This document shows, one piece after another, positions 19,930 to 21,250 of a DNA stretch of 21,250 bases. Each line of letters opens with the position of its first letter. Within the stretch, counting starts at the first letter, position 1. The position numbers were made by a program, and so were the translations under genes. Where the stretch lies: assembly GCA_905250885.1 (NCBI GenBank), contig CAJNOQ010003144.1:1-21250 (forward strand). The letters run 5' to 3'. This stretch comes from Didymodactylos carnosus. Lineage: Eukaryota > Rotifera > Eurotatoria > Philodinida > Philodinidae. The notes under the pieces are model-generated. The model saw nothing but the letters and a program-made list of their open reading frames with translations. It made no database searches and was not told the origin of the DNA.

Positions 19930-21250
19930 AGAGAATGAGGAGTTAAGAAAACTGAGAATTTGACAACTGCTTAACAAAAAAGATACAATAGAAACGAATA
20001 TTTGTCACTGATGAAGTAAATATACATTAATTATTACTACAAAACAGCGTCCTATTTCAAAATAACGTTTAGTGCATGACATGCATGGCTTAGTTCCAGC
20101 CGTTTACTACTTTTATAAGAGAAATGCAGAGTCATTTAGGATTTATCATCAATGCCAAATTTAAGCCTTGTTCATTAGGTCCGCCATGACTCGTAACCTA
20201 CAGCAAAATGTCAACAAATTATCTAACGCTCAAACAGTTTTCAAGTAAAGCGCATTTAACAGAATCAAAACTTATCTTGCGTTTTTCTTAAGACTGATTT
20301 TTAGCTGCAGGGCTTTCACCACACGTAGGAATTCTCGGTAACGATACATGGGAGAAAGAAAATTTTTGTTTTTGATGTGTAGATGCAACCTATAGCTAGG
20401 ACTGAGTTCGATTTTTAAATTATATTTGTATTTTTTATAGAAAGTAGGATTCCTAAGAAACCTTCCATGGATTTTTCGGACTTTAAAGTTCTATTAAGCA
20501 CCAGAAATCAATAAATGAGAAATTCAAAAATCGGGCTCTGTCAACTCTTAGGCATTGGTGTTTACTACAAAACAAAAATAGTCCCAGCTCTCCACCATTT
20601 ACCTGTAATGAGAATTCTTGTGCGTGGTAGACGCCTACTTTTGGCCCTTGTTGTGGCGCCCTCTCACAAACAGTTTCAAGTGACGCTCAAAAAACATTTC
20701 GTTACCACACTTTGACATGGCCCACATTCCCTGAAAGTTTGGTTCAGATCAGACCTACCTGGGCTAAGATAGGTTTCTGACCCAAGAAGGGGGTTAAGGG
20801 TACCCCCCTCTTTTCTGAAAAAATTTCGAATTTTGGGCTGAGCATAGCCTAATGTAGAGAAAAGTGCGGGCTACAAAATGAGACCATTCCCAGTACTCCA
20901 CGATCTTTTATCAAAAAGTTATGCATTTTTGAAGTTTTTCCTTGAAATCCTAAAAGGCTGAATTTTTTAGTTTCATAAACTTTTCTCTCATTTTCTGTAC
21001 ATTCAAAATTTTTCCTATGCATAGTCTGATAAAAGAAAGTGTTTTCTTCACAATAAGACGTTTTACAGCATTTTCCGATGAGCTTTCGTAGAGATGTAAG
21101 CATCGGTAGCCTTGAAAACGGACGGACTATAGATAATCGATCATGCTGAGTCTCGTGGCAATATTTATTTTTAGAAAAAGTTCAAAAAGTCTACCGAAAA
21201 GCGAGTTTTACGAAAATTTGGGTTTTCAGGCTGTTTTCACCTATTACAAA
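19930..21250. other. Non-coding stretch with a GC-richer repeat-like block
   Basis: No gene is supported. Frames at 20515-20715 (+) and 20849-21103 (-) have no domain or splice context. From about 20480 to 20880 the sequence is clearly richer in G+C than its surroundings (for example GGCGCCCTC, GGGCTAAGATAGG, GTACCCCCCTC). It includes a near-perfect hairpin, AAGAAGGGGG (20784-20793) with CCCCCCTCTT (20803-20812). Such islands in an A+T-rich genome are usually decayed repeats. If the LRR-EGF gene has a distant last exon, this stretch is its intron. Confidence 0.45.
20784..20812. repeat. G/C-rich imperfect hairpin
   Basis: AAGAAGGGGG is followed after 9 nt by CCCCCCTCTT; nine of ten positions pair, and the loop side contains the palindrome GGGTACCC. 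It is the most G/C-rich spot in the last 3 kb. It may be part of a dispersed repeat. Confidence 0.4.

Noticed and set aside
1..21250. Search for tRNA, rRNA, CRISPR arrays, reverse transcriptase or transposase genes
   Set aside because: No tRNA B-box with a cloverleaf, no rRNA-like conserved segment, no regularly spaced direct repeats, and no catalytic motifs of mobile-element proteins were seen by eye; a profile search could still find decayed fragments.

Overview
The window is nuclear DNA of a small invertebrate animal. It is about two-thirds A+T, has GT-AG introns mostly of 55-70 nt with phase-consistent exon joins, and contains no operons, ribosome-binding sites or CRISPR. Compact introns, high A+T, an ESRP/Fusilli orthologue and a secreted LRR-EGF gene would suit a rotifer (bdelloid-like), but no single sequence here proves that; the lineage is inference.

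Layout, all genes on the + strand. (1) 2-301: the last ~99 codons of an upstream gene, open from the window edge to a TAG, rich in Ser/Pro/Thr/Tyr; family not recognised. (2) 302-3953: intergenic, with a 228-bp terminal-inverted-repeat element (2403-2630) and no convincing gene. (3) 3954-14822: a complete 16-exon gene for an epithelial splicing regulatory protein (ESRP; fly Fusilli), 669 aa by my exon model. It has an N-terminal RNase H/DnaQ-fold domain, three quasi-RRMs and a Pro/Tyr-rich tail. Eleven of 15 introns are 55-71 nt, but introns 7 (3,994 nt) and 8 (2,950 nt) isolate the 95-nt exon 8, which opens RRM2. Intron 1 holds a second copy of the inverted-repeat element. (4) 14823-~15440: 3' UTR with poly(A) signals. 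(5) 15450-18413: intergenic, with a 64-66-nt-arm foldback (15852-16192) and a cluster of nine AGTACT palindromes with nested inverted repeats (16413-16900). (6) 18414-19839+: a secretory-pathway protein with signal peptide, leucine-rich repeats, LRRCT-like cap, one EGF module and a Thr-rich stalk; its 3' end is unresolved and may lie outside the window. (7) ~19910-21250: non-coding, with a GC-richer repeat-like block near 20480-20850.

The genes show no functional link to each other. ESRP proteins are nuclear regulators of alternative splicing, and this copy has several features that could support regulated splicing of its own RNA: exon 8 isolation, a candidate poison microexon, a NAGNAG acceptor and tandem donors. 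No wholly new system is evident; the repeat families, the ESRP intron architecture and the LRR-EGF protein deserve most attention.
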